Shown in pieces: positions 54,047-64,000 of a stretch of 64,000 bases of DNA. The position numbers were made by a program, and so were the translations under genes. How positions within the stretch are numbered: position 1 is the first letter of the stretch; the number at the start of each line of letters is the position of its first letter. This DNA is from Streptomyces sp. R28 (GTDB taxonomy: Bacteria > Actinomycetota > Actinomycetes > Streptomycetales > Streptomycetaceae), in the NCBI RefSeq assembly GCF_041052385.1, contig NZ_CP163439.1, forward strand, positions 620,001 to 684,000. Direction: 5' to 3'. The notes beneath the pieces are model-generated. The model made no database searches. It was not told where the DNA came from and saw only the letters and a list, made by a program, of their open reading frames with translations.

Positions 54047-55198
54047 ATGGCGTGGCTGAGGAAACCCGGGAAGCGGACGGTCGGACTTGTGGCCGCGGCG
54101 AGTGCGGCGCTGGCGTTGACCGCCTGCAGCCCGGGCGGCTCCGACGACGGGGAGTCCGGGGGCCGCGAGGCGAAGTACAAGCGCGTCATCGACGACCCTC
54201 ACCCGCGCTCCGCCGACGTCATCGAGGCGGCAGGCGCACCCGCCGGTGTGGTCCGCGCGGACGACGGCTCGTTGCTCCTGACGTACGAAGCCGGCAACGT
54301 CGAGGACGACGAGGGGTCGGCCGCCTCCGCCTGGCGCATCGTGGGCCCCGACGGCCGTACGGTCGCCGAGCACGCGGAACACACGGACGCGGAGGCGACG
54401 CGGGCCACGTTCACGGGGGTGCGCGGGGGCTTCGTGCAGGTGCCGCCGGGAGAGGGGGCCGAGGGAGCGTACGCCCTCGACGTACGCGGCAAGCGGCACA
54501 AGGTCACCAACGCCGAGACCCCGTTGGGCACCCGCCCTGGCGACATCCTGCTCACCCAACCGGAGCCGACCCTCATCTACCGTCCCGCCACGCGCACCGT
54601 GGCATCCCCGGCCGGTCTGCCGGCCGATGCCATCGGCCTCGCTGTCGACGAGCGAGGTACGGCCTGGAGCCTGACCCAGCCCCTGACCGAAGACCCCGAC
54701 CGCGTCGTCCGGCAGCGCGACGGGCGCACCCTCGGCTCCACGACCGTCCCGAGGCCGTACGCAGGAGGCATCCTCGCCGCGCGGGGCGGCACCGTGGCCT
54801 TGTCCCTCACCCGGGGCGAGGCCGTGCGCGGCTTGTTGGTGACGACGGACGACGGCGGACACTGGCAGACGGTCCTCGGCGGCGGCATCCCCTTCAAGGA
54901 CCTGAAGCGCGGCCCGGAGTCGCTGGTCCTGGAGCTGCTTGCGGACGAGCGGCTGCTCGTCGGCGAGGAAGGCGGCCGCTACTGGCTCGCCGACGACCCC
55001 ACCAACAGCGCCTTCCACGAGCTGAAGACGCCCGCGACATTCACGTCGTTCGCCGTCGACGGCACGACGCTCTACGGCATCGCGGACGCGACGACGGCGA
55101 CGTACGACCTGGTGAAGGGGGAAGGGCTGTGGATCTCTGGCGACGACGGCCACGAGTGGCGGCGCTATGAGCAGCGCGGACAGCGACGGAACGGGTGA
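54047..55198 (+). CDS. Lipoprotein with BNR-like repeats
   Basis: A 383-residue predicted lipoprotein. The N-terminus is basic (MAWLRKPGKR) and the lipobox LTAC places the lipidated Cys at about residue 26, followed by a Gly/Ser/Asp tether. The body appears to be a beta-propeller. Asp-box-like turns are visible as TTDDGGHWQTV and SGDDGHEWRRY, as in BNR/sialidase-type repeats, with repeated blade motifs such as LTYEAGNVEDDEG. No sialidase catalytic signature was seen. The ATG at 54047 is spaced well from GAGGAT. The function at the outer membrane face is unknown. Confidence 0.8.
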   Translation: MAWLRKPGKRTVGLVAAASAALALTACSPGGSDDGESGGREAKYKRVIDDPHPRSADVIEAAGAPAGVVRADDGSLLLTYEAGNVEDDEGSAASAWRIVGPDGRTVAEHAEHTDAEATRATFTGVRGGFVQVPPGEGAEGAYALDVRGKRHKVTNAETPLGTRPGDILLTQPEPTLIYRPATRTVASPAGLPADAIGLAVDERGTAWSLTQPLTEDPDRVVRQRDGRTLGSTTVPRPYAGGILAARGGTVALSLTRGEAVRGLLVTTDDGGHWQTVLGGGIPFKDLKRGPESLVLELLADERLLVGEEGGRYWLADDPTNSAFHELKTPATFTSFAVDGTTLYGIADATTATYDLVKGEGLWISGDDGHEWRRYEQRGQRRNG

Positions 55199-55255
55199 CT
55201 GCGGGACCTGCGGGACCTGCGGACTGATCAAGCCCCGATCGGGCCGACTGAATTC

Positions 55256-55700
55256 TCACCGAATCCGGAAAGTGATCCGCAGCGGCCGCACGCCCGGCCG
55301 TCCGGTGGTGTGCAGCACCGCCTCGCCCGGTCCTGCGGCGCGGATGTCCCAGGCGCTGAAGCCCGGGTCGGTCTCGTAGTCGACCGGTACAAGGACGATC
55401 GCCGTGCCGTCGACGGTGGGGGTGGTCTCTCGCCAACGGCCGGAGAGACGCAGCTGAGTGGTGCCGCCGACGGAGAGGGTGACGGTGCGGCCGGTGTCGT
55501 CCTGGGTGAGGACGGCCGGGGCGGGCGGCGCAGGGGTGGTGGTTGTCGCCGCGTGGGTGGGGGTGGGAGCGGGAGTGACTGTGGCGGTGTGGGTGGGTGG
55601 GGTCGGGCGGTGCGGTGGGGGGCTGTCGGTGCACGCGGCCCGCCGCCACCCCGAGGAGCAGGGTGGCGGCGGCGCGCGGCAGGAGCGTCATCCGTGTCAT
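55256..55700 (-). pseudogene. Lipoprotein coupled to the M36 peptidase, frameshifted at the lipobox
   Basis: The ATG at 55700 overlaps the M36 stop as ATGA and reads MTRMTLLPRAAATLLLGVAA. Directly after, a CCC run at 55639-55641 (one base too many) breaks the frame. In the next frame the sequence continues ACTDSPPP, a Thr/Pro-rich linker, then a small beta-domain (VLTQDDTGRTVTLSVGGTTQ; YETDPGFSAWDIRAA) to the stop at 55256. Removing one C would give a normal lipobox LGVAAAAC and a protein of about 147 residues. It is either a recent pseudogene or a homopolymer error. Confidence 0.72.
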
Positions 55701-58700
55701 ACGAGCGGGATGTTGATGCAGGTGAGGATGGCCGCCTGGGCCTTGATCTGCTGCGTGGTGGCGTTCGGGTCGAGGCGTACCTTCTCGGCGTTCTGGACGG
55801 CCTCCAGGAAGGGGGTGTCCGCCTTCAGGTCGCTGTCGGTGTCGACGAGTTCGTTCGGCTCGAAGGCTCCGTTCGCGAAGTTCAGCCAGGCGGCGAGCAG
55901 TTGGCGGTCGAGGGAACGCTTCGGGTCCAGGAGCAGGTTGAGGAAGAGGACGTCCGCGGCCTTGTCCTGGGTGGACACGTCGACCTTCTCGGAGAACACC
56001 GCGCTCGCGTGCTGGACGATCTTCAGATAGCAGTCCAGTGTCTTCTTGCCGAGCCCGGTGAGGTCGCCGGTGAGGTATTTGACGTACCAGACGTCGGCGA
56101 GCAGCGACAGCGGGGCATTGCCCTGCACGATGACGGGCATCGCCTCGGTCCCCGTACCCCCGTCGTCGTCGCGTGCCGTGAAGGACAGGTCGTACAGGCA
56201 GGGCTTGGCGTACGTGTGGGCCTGGGCGTCCGTCAGGTCGCGCGGCTGGACGCTGGGGCTGCGGGCGGGATCGGGGTCGGGCGGGTTGACGAGCGAGGTG
56301 GTCGTGGTGGCGGGTGTCCCGTCGCCCCACGCCCAGCTCATGGTCTCGTCGTCGCTGCCGGGGTCGGTGACCCGGGCGGTGTACCTCTTCTCCTCGCCCG
56401 CGTGGACGACGAGTGTCCGCCCGCCCGCGAGCTGCACGGCGCCGGTCTTCTCGATGGCGACCGTCGGGTTGACGTTGGCGACGGTGATCTCGGCCTCGCG
56501 ACAGATGGTGGTGTCGTCGTCGCTGCCGCAGACCTTCACGGTGAAGGCGCCGTTGTCGCCGAAGACGAGCTCGCGGCTGAAGGTGAGGGTGGCGTCGGGA
56601 CGGTTGTTCTCCAGCTGTCCCGGCAGGGAGACGGGTTTGCCGTCGCCGGGGTCGATGGTGGCGGTGAGCGGGTCGAGCCAACCCGGGTCGGTGACGGTGC
56701 CGGAGACGGTGAGCTTGCCGCCCTCCTCACGCGGGCCCTGGACGGTGAAGGTCACCGTGGGGGCCACGTTGGTGACGGTCACGGTCGCCGTGTCGGTGTC
56801 GGCCCCGGCGGCGTTGCCGACGCGCAGGCCGACGGTGTACGTGCCGTCCTGGCCGACTCGGTCGAAGAGCGGGCTGACGCCGGTCGCGTCGTCATAGGCG
56901 CCGTCGCCGTCGAAGTCCCAGCTGTAGCTGCCGCCGCCACCGGGGACGGTGGAGCCGCTCGCGTCGAGCCGTACGTCGGCGCCCTCCTTGGTGGAGTACG
57001 GCCCGCCCGCGTCGGCGGTGGGCCGGCAGGTGGCGGGGTAGTCGGTCGCCGGATTGGCCTGGCTCTGGCTGGGTGAGGTGGCGCTGGCGCCCATGCCGCG
57101 GCGGGCGAACACGCCCCACAGCAGGCACTGGTTGGCGCCGCCGTGGTTGGCCCGGTCGGCGGCCAGGATGCCGTCGCGGGCGTCCAGGAAGTCGGGCGAG
57201 GACGGCGTCAGCTTCATGCCGTCGACCATCAGCTGCTCGTGCCGCTGCTTTCCGGTGGCGTAGCCGTAGGCGCCGACGAGCGCGGTGCGCATGTCCCACA
57301 TGACGGTGGCCCAGATCTCGCCGTCGTCGTGCACCTCGCAGCTGCCGCCGTCGCAGAGGTCGCCGTAGGTGAGGTCGCTGTCGTTGTACGCGACGCGGCG
57401 TACGCCGGTGGGCTCGCCGTTGTTGTACTCGCCGTACACCGGGTCGTTCCACAGCGAGGTGGCCACCGCGTCGCTCCAGCCCTCGCCGAGCGCGCCGGTC
57501 TGCTCGCCGTCGCCCATGTCGCCGCCGCCGACGAGCCGGTTGGACAGGCCGTGGCTGTACTCATGGGCGACGGTGTCGCCGTTCATGGCCCGGTGTGTGT
57601 CGTGGTTGCCGCAGGAGGCGCGTCCGACGAAGAGCCGCATGGTCCCGTTCTGACCGTCGGCGGGGGTGCTGAAGTTGGCGTTGCAGGCGGAGTCCCCGTT
57701 GGCGTCGAAGTCGACGTAGACGTCGACGCGGTCGCCGCCCGAGCCGCCGCCCCCGAGGTTGTCCTCCTGGAAGTTGCCCGACGCCTCGTCGAAGCCGAGC
57801 CCGTAGAGGTGGTCGTGCATGCGGTTGGTGTAGTAGAAGGCCTGGGTGACGACCGCGTCCCGGTCGGTGGTGAGGTCGGTGCCGCCGCTGGTGCGGAAGG
57901 CGTCCGTGAACGTGTAGTTGAAATGCTGGTACGCCGGGTCTCCGCCCGCCGGGGTCTGGGGCTGGTGGCCGAGCGTCTCGTCGCCGTCGAGGTCCTGGGA
58001 GACCTCGGCGTTGTTGCCGGTGGTGACCCGGCCGCCGACCCAGGAACGGCCGAGACCGCTGAAGGGGACGGTCGTCGCGCTGCCGAGGGTGGGGTTCTGG
58101 ACGGTGAAGACCCGGCCCTCGGGGCCCTCGTTGCTGGTGCGGTCGGTGCGCAGGAGGACGGTGCCGTTCCCGGCGTCGACGACGGTGTCGTACAGGTGGT
58201 GGTTGTCGGCGGTGAGCGTGGTCCGCCAGGCCGGGCGGGCGGTGCCGTCGGCGAGCGGGAAGGTGACCCGCGTCGCGGTGGCGGTGCCGGGCGGGGTGTC
58301 GGTGCCGACGGAGGCTGCGGCCCGGTCCAGCGCGGCGCCCTTGTCGAGGGTGACCGTCCCGGTGGCGCGGGCGTCCGGGACGAGGCTGCCGGTGACGGTG
58401 AGGATACGGCCGGCCTTGTCGACGGCGACCGAGAGGCGGGCGCCGTGGACGGGGACGCCCCGGTCGCCCTGGCCGATGAAGACATGCCGTACGCCGTTGT
58501 GCTCCGTACGGTACGACTTGACGACCTCGAGGGCGTCCAACTCGGCGGCGGAGAGACCGTAGAGGGCCGCGTGGTCGCGTATGTGGTCCAGCGCGAGGGT
58601 GCGCGGGTCGGCATTGCTGGTGGCGGTGAGGGCGTTGCGGCCCTGCGGGGTGAGCCGCTTCGGCGTACCGAACCGGCTCCAGCGGACGGCCGTGCCGTCG

Positions 58701-58936
58701 AGTTCCTGAGCGGCGTGCAACTGCCCGGCCGTGGGCGCGACGCGCTTGTCACCGCGTACGTCGATGTTCGGGTACGGCAGATCCGGCTGTTCCTTGGCCG
58801 GTCGCTGCTGCGTCCCGGGATGTTCGCCGGCGTTGGCCGCCGACGACGGTGTGACCGTGACCGCCGGGAGTGCGAGCAGGACCGCTCCGATGAGCAGTGA
58901 GCGTGCCCGCTTCGATAAGCGTCTGGGTGGCAGCAT
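55697..58936 (-). CDS. Secreted M36 (fungalysin-type) metallopeptidase with PKD domains
   Basis: A 1,079-residue exported zinc peptidase. The signal peptide (LPPRRLSKRARSLLIGAVLL, then TVTPSSAANA) is followed by an FTP-type propeptide. The M36 catalytic domain (about 270-620) has DTVAHEYSHGLSNRLVGGG (HExxH) and GALGEGWSDAVA (third ligand Glu). After about residue 640 come PKD-like domains (DAGGPYSTKEGADVRLDASG; TVGLRVGNAAGADTDTATV), then a C-terminal segment of calcium-binding or unknown function ending in ILTCINIPLV. The ATG at 58936 follows GAGAGGGA. It is likely a protein-degrading enzyme coupled to a downstream lipoprotein. Confidence 0.92.
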   Translation of the reverse strand: MLPPRRLSKRARSLLIGAVLLALPAVTVTPSSAANAGEHPGTQQRPAKEQPDLPYPNIDVRGDKRVAPTAGQLHAAQELDGTAVRWSRFGTPKRLTPQGRNALTATSNADPRTLALDHIRDHAALYGLSAAELDALEVVKSYRTEHNGVRHVFIGQGDRGVPVHGARLSVAVDKAGRILTVTGSLVPDARATGTVTLDKGAALDRAAASVGTDTPPGTATATRVTFPLADGTARPAWRTTLTADNHHLYDTVVDAGNGTVLLRTDRTSNEGPEGRVFTVQNPTLGSATTVPFSGLGRSWVGGRVTTGNNAEVSQDLDGDETLGHQPQTPAGGDPAYQHFNYTFTDAFRTSGGTDLTTDRDAVVTQAFYYTNRMHDHLYGLGFDEASGNFQEDNLGGGGSGGDRVDVYVDFDANGDSACNANFSTPADGQNGTMRLFVGRASCGNHDTHRAMNGDTVAHEYSHGLSNRLVGGGDMGDGEQTGALGEGWSDAVATSLWNDPVYGEYNNGEPTGVRRVAYNDSDLTYGDLCDGGSCEVHDDGEIWATVMWDMRTALVGAYGYATGKQRHEQLMVDGMKLTPSSPDFLDARDGILAADRANHGGANQCLLWGVFARRGMGASATSPSQSQANPATDYPATCRPTADAGGPYSTKEGADVRLDASGSTVPGGGGSYSWDFDGDGAYDDATGVSPLFDRVGQDGTYTVGLRVGNAAGADTDTATVTVTNVAPTVTFTVQGPREEGGKLTVSGTVTDPGWLDPLTATIDPGDGKPVSLPGQLENNRPDATLTFSRELVFGDNGAFTVKVCGSDDDTTICREAEITVANVNPTVAIEKTGAVQLAGGRTLVVHAGEEKRYTARVTDPGSDDETMSWAWGDGTPATTTTSLVNPPDPDPARSPSVQPRDLTDAQAHTYAKPCLYDLSFTARDDDGGTGTEAMPVIVQGNAPLSLLADVWYVKYLTGDLTGLGKKTLDCYLKIVQHASAVFSEKVDVSTQDKAADVLFLNLLLDPKRSLDRQLLAAWLNFANGAFEPNELVDTDSDLKADTPFLEAVQNAEKVRLDPNATTQQIKAQAAILTCINIPLV

Positions 58937-59239
58937 TCCCTCTCCCCCGTACGTTGGCTTCCTGACTGCGAACCGAGGACACGGTACGTGCGCATGACAA
59001 GTCAGGGATAGAGCGCGTGCAGGCTCGGAGTCATCGCTGTTGGCAGGAGTTGACGGGCGTCGGGGGCGCCGGGTTCGAGCACGACGGCGACCATCACCTC
59101 GGGGTGTGGGCCGGTGGGCCATGGACGGTGCCGAGGCCAGGGGGACGCCGGTGGTCCTCGCCGAGCGAGACCCGGCCCGCCGACCGGCCGGAACTTCTAC
59201 TCCGTCACCCCAAGGCCGTCATCACTCCCCCCTCCAGCT
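58937..59239. other. Intergenic region upstream of the M36 gene
   Basis: No credible gene. It must contain the M36 promoter on the minus strand (a TTGTCA-like element near 59000 lacks a matching -10) and the 3' end of the poly-gamma-glutamate hydrolase gene. Confidence 0.3.
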
Positions 59240-60153
59240 CTAGAGGGAGTCGAGGCCGAGCTCGTGGTTCTTGATCGCCTCGCGGACGGCGCTCACGAAA
59301 CCGTTCCAGAAGTGGTCGGCGTAGGGGCTGTCGGTGCTCGGCACGCCGGCCGTCGTCCTGCGCTTGGCCGCGCCGGAGAAGTCACCGAACATCGCCTTGC
59401 GCAGCACGGTGGACAGCTCCAGCTGGGCGCCGGCACCGGTGCGGGTCCGATTGACGATGTTGGCCGGGTCGTCGCCGTTGATGGGGTCGGTGGCGCCCGC
59501 CAGGACCACGGTCACGTCCCGGTCGACGACGGTCGTGGGGGAGGTCAGACCGTACTTCGTGAAGGCCGCCAGCAGGTTGCGCTGGAGCCGCTCGTCCCGG
59601 CCGCCGATGACGATCTTCTTCGCGGCGGTGTCGTCGAAGCCGTGAAGGGCGGCGGCGTACAGGTTGCCGGCACAGACGGCGAGGGCGGCCGGGTCGTCGC
59701 AGTGGGTGGAGGTGACGTGCTGCGCGGCGGAGTTGGCCAGGGCCTCGAACATCCAGTAGTCCCGCTGCGGCTCCCCCGGCACCGCCGCGCTCGCCGGGTC
59801 GGTGTTGACGTCGAAGGGCGTGTAACCGGCGATGGCCATGCACAGCTCGCTGGTACCCGCCTCGATCCCACCGCCGTGCGGCGCGATCACCGCCGTGCTG
59901 CTGATGGCGCTGCTCGTGTGCGGGCGTTGTCCGTGACCTGCACCGGCGCGCCGATGCGGAAGCGGCGCATCCAGTCGGTGCCCTCCTTGGCCGCGGTACG
60001 GGTGTACAGCTCGGTGTTGGACCCGTACTGGTCGGCTGCCGCGGCCGGCGTGGCGCCGCTGCCCATCACGACATTGAGGATGGGCAGGCCGGCGGCGACG
60101 GAAGCGAGGACGGTGCGTCTGTTGGGGTTGTTCACGGGGCGATACTGCATCAT
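59240..60153 (-). pseudogene. Poly-gamma-glutamate hydrolase family, frameshifted
   Basis: The start at 60153 or 60150 gives MQYRPVNNPNRRTVLASVAA, a Tat-type signal (RR followed by a hydrophobic core). It runs to DWMRRFRIGAPVQVTDNART. A 2-base AC duplication near 59919 then shifts the frame; in the next frame TSSAISSTAVIAPHGGGIEA continues into the family core with DDPAALAVCAGNLYAAALHG and ends GLDSL. Removing the AC pair restores about 303 residues of the poly-gamma-glutamate hydrolase (PGH/DUF867) family, zinc enzymes with an APHGGxIE motif that degrade poly-gamma-glutamate. Either broken or a sequencing error. Confidence 0.75.
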
Positions 60154-60325
60154 GGCCCGGCGTCCCCGTGCGGCGTGCCCATCTGAGCATGACAACCTGG
60201 CCACCGCACCGTCGACCTGGCGGCGCGCTCCGCCGAACCCCCCTCGGCGAAAAGGCCACTTGCCGGGTGCCCGGTGTGTGATCCCGTCCCTGCACCGGGC
60301 CCCGTCGAGGTCTTAGTGCTGGTGC

Positions 60326-61255
60326 TCAGTACACCTGCACGCCGAAGGCGTTGAGGGCCTCGGTGACCGGCTGGTAGAAGGTCGTGCCGGGCGTGGTGGT
60401 GCAGTTGCCGCTGCCGCCGGAGGTGAGGCCCAGCGCCTGGGTGCCGGCGTAGAGGGGGCCGCCGCTGTCGCCCGGCTCGGCGCAGATGTTGGTGCGGATC
60501 ATGCCGGTCACCACGCCGTCCGGATAGCGCACACTCCAGTTGACGCCGGTGACCCGTCCGCAGTGGGTACCGGTGGTGGAGCCGCGGCGGCAGGCGGCCT
60601 GACCGGGCTGGGCGCCGCCGGCGCCGGTGATGTCCTGGTTGCCGACCGTGCCGGGCGGGACGGGCTGGCCGGCGTCGTAGGCCACGAGGCCGTAGTCGTT
60701 GCCCGGGTAGCTGGAGCCGACGGTGGTGCCGATGTGCGTGACGAGCCGGTCCGAGTAGTAGTCGGTGGTTCCGTTGGTGCAGTGGCCGGCGGTGACGAAG
60801 TAGTGCCTTCCGGCGCCGTCCTGGGTGTTGAAGCCCAGCGAGCAGCGGAACGTGCCGACGGCGGAGCTGCTGTAGACGGCGTCCCCTCCGGAGAGGTACC
60901 TGGTGAGCTTGCCCGGCAGGCGCTCGACGCGCAGCGCGCCGACGTCGGTGCCCACGCCCCGCTTGATGGCGTCGATCGCGGCGGCGGACACGGTGCTGTC
61001 GGCGGCGAGCAGCACCCTGCCGGTCGTGACGTCCACGCTCCAGGCGGTGCCGACCACACCGGCGCCCGCGACCGCCTTCTCGACCGCGGAGAGTTGCGCG
61101 GTGCTGTACGTGGCGTTCGGACCGGGGTCGACGGGGCCCGCGTGGGCCGCGGTCCCGGCCAGGGCCGTCGCCGCCAGGGCGGTCAATCCGGACGCGAGGG
61201 CGACCATGCGGGTACGTCGTCTCGCGCCGCGGGGCGCCGGGCGTGTGATCCTCAT
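60326..61255 (-). CDS. Secreted chymotrypsin-like serine protease (S1, streptogrisin-like)
   Basis: A 309-residue exported proprotease. A basic N-terminus and signal peptide ([31 protein letters not shown]) are followed by a propeptide (about 35-115) and the mature trypsin-fold domain. The triad residues are visible as [11 protein letters not shown] (His), [11 protein letters not shown] (Asp) and [12 protein letters not shown] (Ser). Paired Cys in FRCSLGF/AGHCTNG and NICAEPG/GNCTTTP fit the disulfides of streptogrisin-type enzymes. The ATG follows GGAGG. It is expected to be a secreted, self-processing protease. Confidence 0.93.
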   Translation of the reverse strand: MRITRPAPRGARRRTRMVALASGLTALAATALAGTAAHAGPVDPGPNATYSTAQLSAVEKAVAGAGVVGTAWSVDVTTGRVLLAADSTVSAAAIDAIKRGVGTDVGALRVERLPGKLTRYLSGGDAVYSSSAVGTFRCSLGFNTQDGAGRHYFVTAGHCTNGTTDYYSDRLVTHIGTTVGSSYPGNDYGLVAYDAGQPVPPGTVGNQDITGAGGAQPGQAACRRGSTTGTHCGRVTGVNWSVRYPDGVVTGMIRTNICAEPGDSGGPLYAGTQALGLTSGGSGNCTTTPGTTFYQPVTEALNAFGVQVY

Positions 61256-61463
61256 ACGGGCCTCCAGGAAGGGTCGGGCCGCACGCCACGGGACGGGAAA
61301 CGGCCGCTCGGTGATCCCTTCCGGACGCTAACCGCGCCCCCGAGGCCCCAGCGACCTGGGCACCGCGTACGGGTGACGGCCCGACAGGTCGCCGCGTGCG
61401 AGTCAGCGGGTTCCCTGGGGCCGGTCGTGTGGCGCGGGCCCACGGTGGACGCGTCAGCGCAGC

Positions 61464-61910
61464 TCAGCACCGGTGTCTGCGACGCTTTCCGGTGCAACAG
61501 GCGCCATCGCTGAATCGGGCCGGCACGGCGGTGACGGTCAGCTCCCCACCGTCCGGGCGCCTGAGGCTGTGGGTGTCCCAGGCGGCCAGGCCCTCCGCCG
61601 GGGAGCCGAGACGCTTGGCGCCGCCGGTCGTGGTGAGCAGCAGCGGGGCGGTCGAGGTGAAGGCGCGGCCGCGGTCGTCGAAGTTGTCGGCGTGGTTGTC
61701 GTGGCTGACCAGGACCAGGTCGACGTCGGTGAGCCGGCCCTCGGTGACAGCGGGGCCTTCGGCCTTGGTCAGGTGGCCGTACGACCGCGGGGTGTCGAAG
61801 GTCGGGTCGGAGACGATGCGCAGCCCGCCGAGGTCGAGGAGGGTCGTGGGGCCGCCGACCACCATGGCCGAGCCGTCATGACGGGGAAGACGGGGTGGGG
61901 GCGATCCCAT
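61464..61910 (-). pseudogene. Truncated MBL-fold hydrolase (UlaG-like)
   Basis: The N-terminal 130 residues are a metallo-beta-lactamase fold (GGPTTLLDLGGLRIVSDPTF; VDLVLVSHDNHADNFDDRGR with an HxxxxH-like SHDNHADN site; ELTVTAVPA). After about residue 132 it changes to unrelated RFSDGACCTGKRRRHRC and stops. The second half of the fold, including later zinc ligands, is missing. The break lies near 61515. Not expected to be active. Confidence 0.7.
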
Positions 61911-62045
61911 GGTGCCGGGCTCCTAGGTCTGGGCAGGAGGAGGGAGGCGGTGGCGGGGCGCCGGGTGGTCCGGCCGCTCCGAGCCCCTCCGCCCTCGACC
62001 GTAGGAAGAGCGGGGCGGTCAGCGGAAATGCCGTTCCGGTTGAGG

Positions 62046-62437
62046 CTATGCCTCACCTGCATGGACGCAGGTCGCGGCCGCGGCCAGGGCCGCTTCGAGG
62101 AAGCGGCGCAGCAGCGCGGACCCCGTGCCCGTCTCGGGGCGATAGGCGAGGCGGACCGGGCTGGGCGGCGCGCCCGTCACCGGCAGGAAACGCGGCGCGG
62201 GATGCTGGATGCGGCGCTCGGCGACCTCGGGGACGATGCCGATGCCGCGCCCCGCGGCCACCGATTCGAGCCACTCGTCGAAGTTCGCCGTCTCCACGTA
62301 CCGTCGCGGTCCGCCCCCGTCCGGCCAGCACCAGGGACCGGTCGTGCCGCTGACCGCGTTGACGACCAGCGTCCACTCGTGGGCGTCCTGCCAGCGCAGA
62401 GCCTCTGCGAGAGGGTGGAGGGAGGGTTCCGGATCGT
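62046..62437 (-). pseudogene. C-terminal fragment of a LysR-family regulator
   Basis: In one frame the minus strand reads LHPLAEALRWQDAHEWTLVV, then GGGPRRYVETANFDEWLESV, AGRGIGIVPEVAERRIQHPA and RLAYRPETGTGSALLRRFLE to a stop at 62046. This is the second half of a LysR substrate-binding domain, including the usual G-x-GIGxxP motif. The DNA-binding N-terminus is missing; homology ends near 62437 where the opposite-strand permease fragment begins. Confidence 0.78.
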
Positions 62438-62440
62438 CGC

Positions 62441-64000
<1,560 letters not shown>

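Overview
The window is high-GC actinobacterial DNA and reads as Streptomyces. Supporting signs are strong GC3 bias, frequent GTG starts, long secreted multidomain glycoside hydrolases, SpoIIE-type PP2C phosphatases with PAS/GAF sensors, a BlaI/BlaR1 pair, an LCP protein, and MutA/MutB with MeaB. No rRNA, tRNA, CRISPR array, complete insertion sequence or phage module was recognised.

Layout. 1-3.1 kb: the 3' end of a GH5 mannanase with FN3 and CBM2, a divergent SDR/TetR pair and an EF-hand protein. 3.4-8.4 kb: methylmalonyl-CoA mutase small and large subunits plus the MeaB GTPase, translationally coupled. 8.4-11.4 kb: a GH88 relic, an ECF sigma factor fused to an HxxxCxxC motif, a membrane helix and a CAP/SCP domain, then an MFS relic. 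11.4-16.6 kb: GH30 and pectate lyase genes transcribed divergently across a promoter/operator region, and a secreted zincin-like protein. 16.7-23.3 kb: PhzF-like, small secreted, VOC, nucleotidyltransferase, two CNNM/CBS membrane proteins and a membrane acyltransferase. 23.5-28.1 kb: terB, LCP, blaR1-blaI and tatA, where terB and the blaI-tatA gap carry similar TACA/TGTA dyads, then an aminoglycoside-adenylyltransferase-like gene. 28.2-39.9 kb: pyruvate carboxylase, three PP2C phosphatases and an FUSC membrane protein. 40-46.1 kb: a glutamate-synthase relic, a LacI regulator, three identical CGAACCGGTTCG palindromes and a 1,217-residue secreted glycoside hydrolase.

46.5-49.2 kb holds the most distinctive system: a family 2 encapsulin shell gene with an inserted cyclic-nucleotide-binding-like domain, overlapping by 14 bases a SufS-type cysteine desulfurase. 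The likely role is a sulfur-handling protein nanocompartment, but the desulfurase has only a short N-terminal extension where loading tails are usually long.

49.4-64 kb is increasingly accessory: a drug-efflux MFS with a divergent MmyB-type regulator, an alpha/beta hydrolase, small secreted proteins, a lipoprotein, an M36 metallopeptidase coupled to a frameshifted lipoprotein, a frameshifted poly-gamma-glutamate hydrolase, a chymotrypsin-like protease, truncated MBL and LysR genes, and a truncated sugar ABC permease operon leading into a GH42 beta-galactosidase that runs off the window. Several genes differ from an intact frame by only 1-2 bases, so true decay and sequencing error cannot be separated from the sequence alone.
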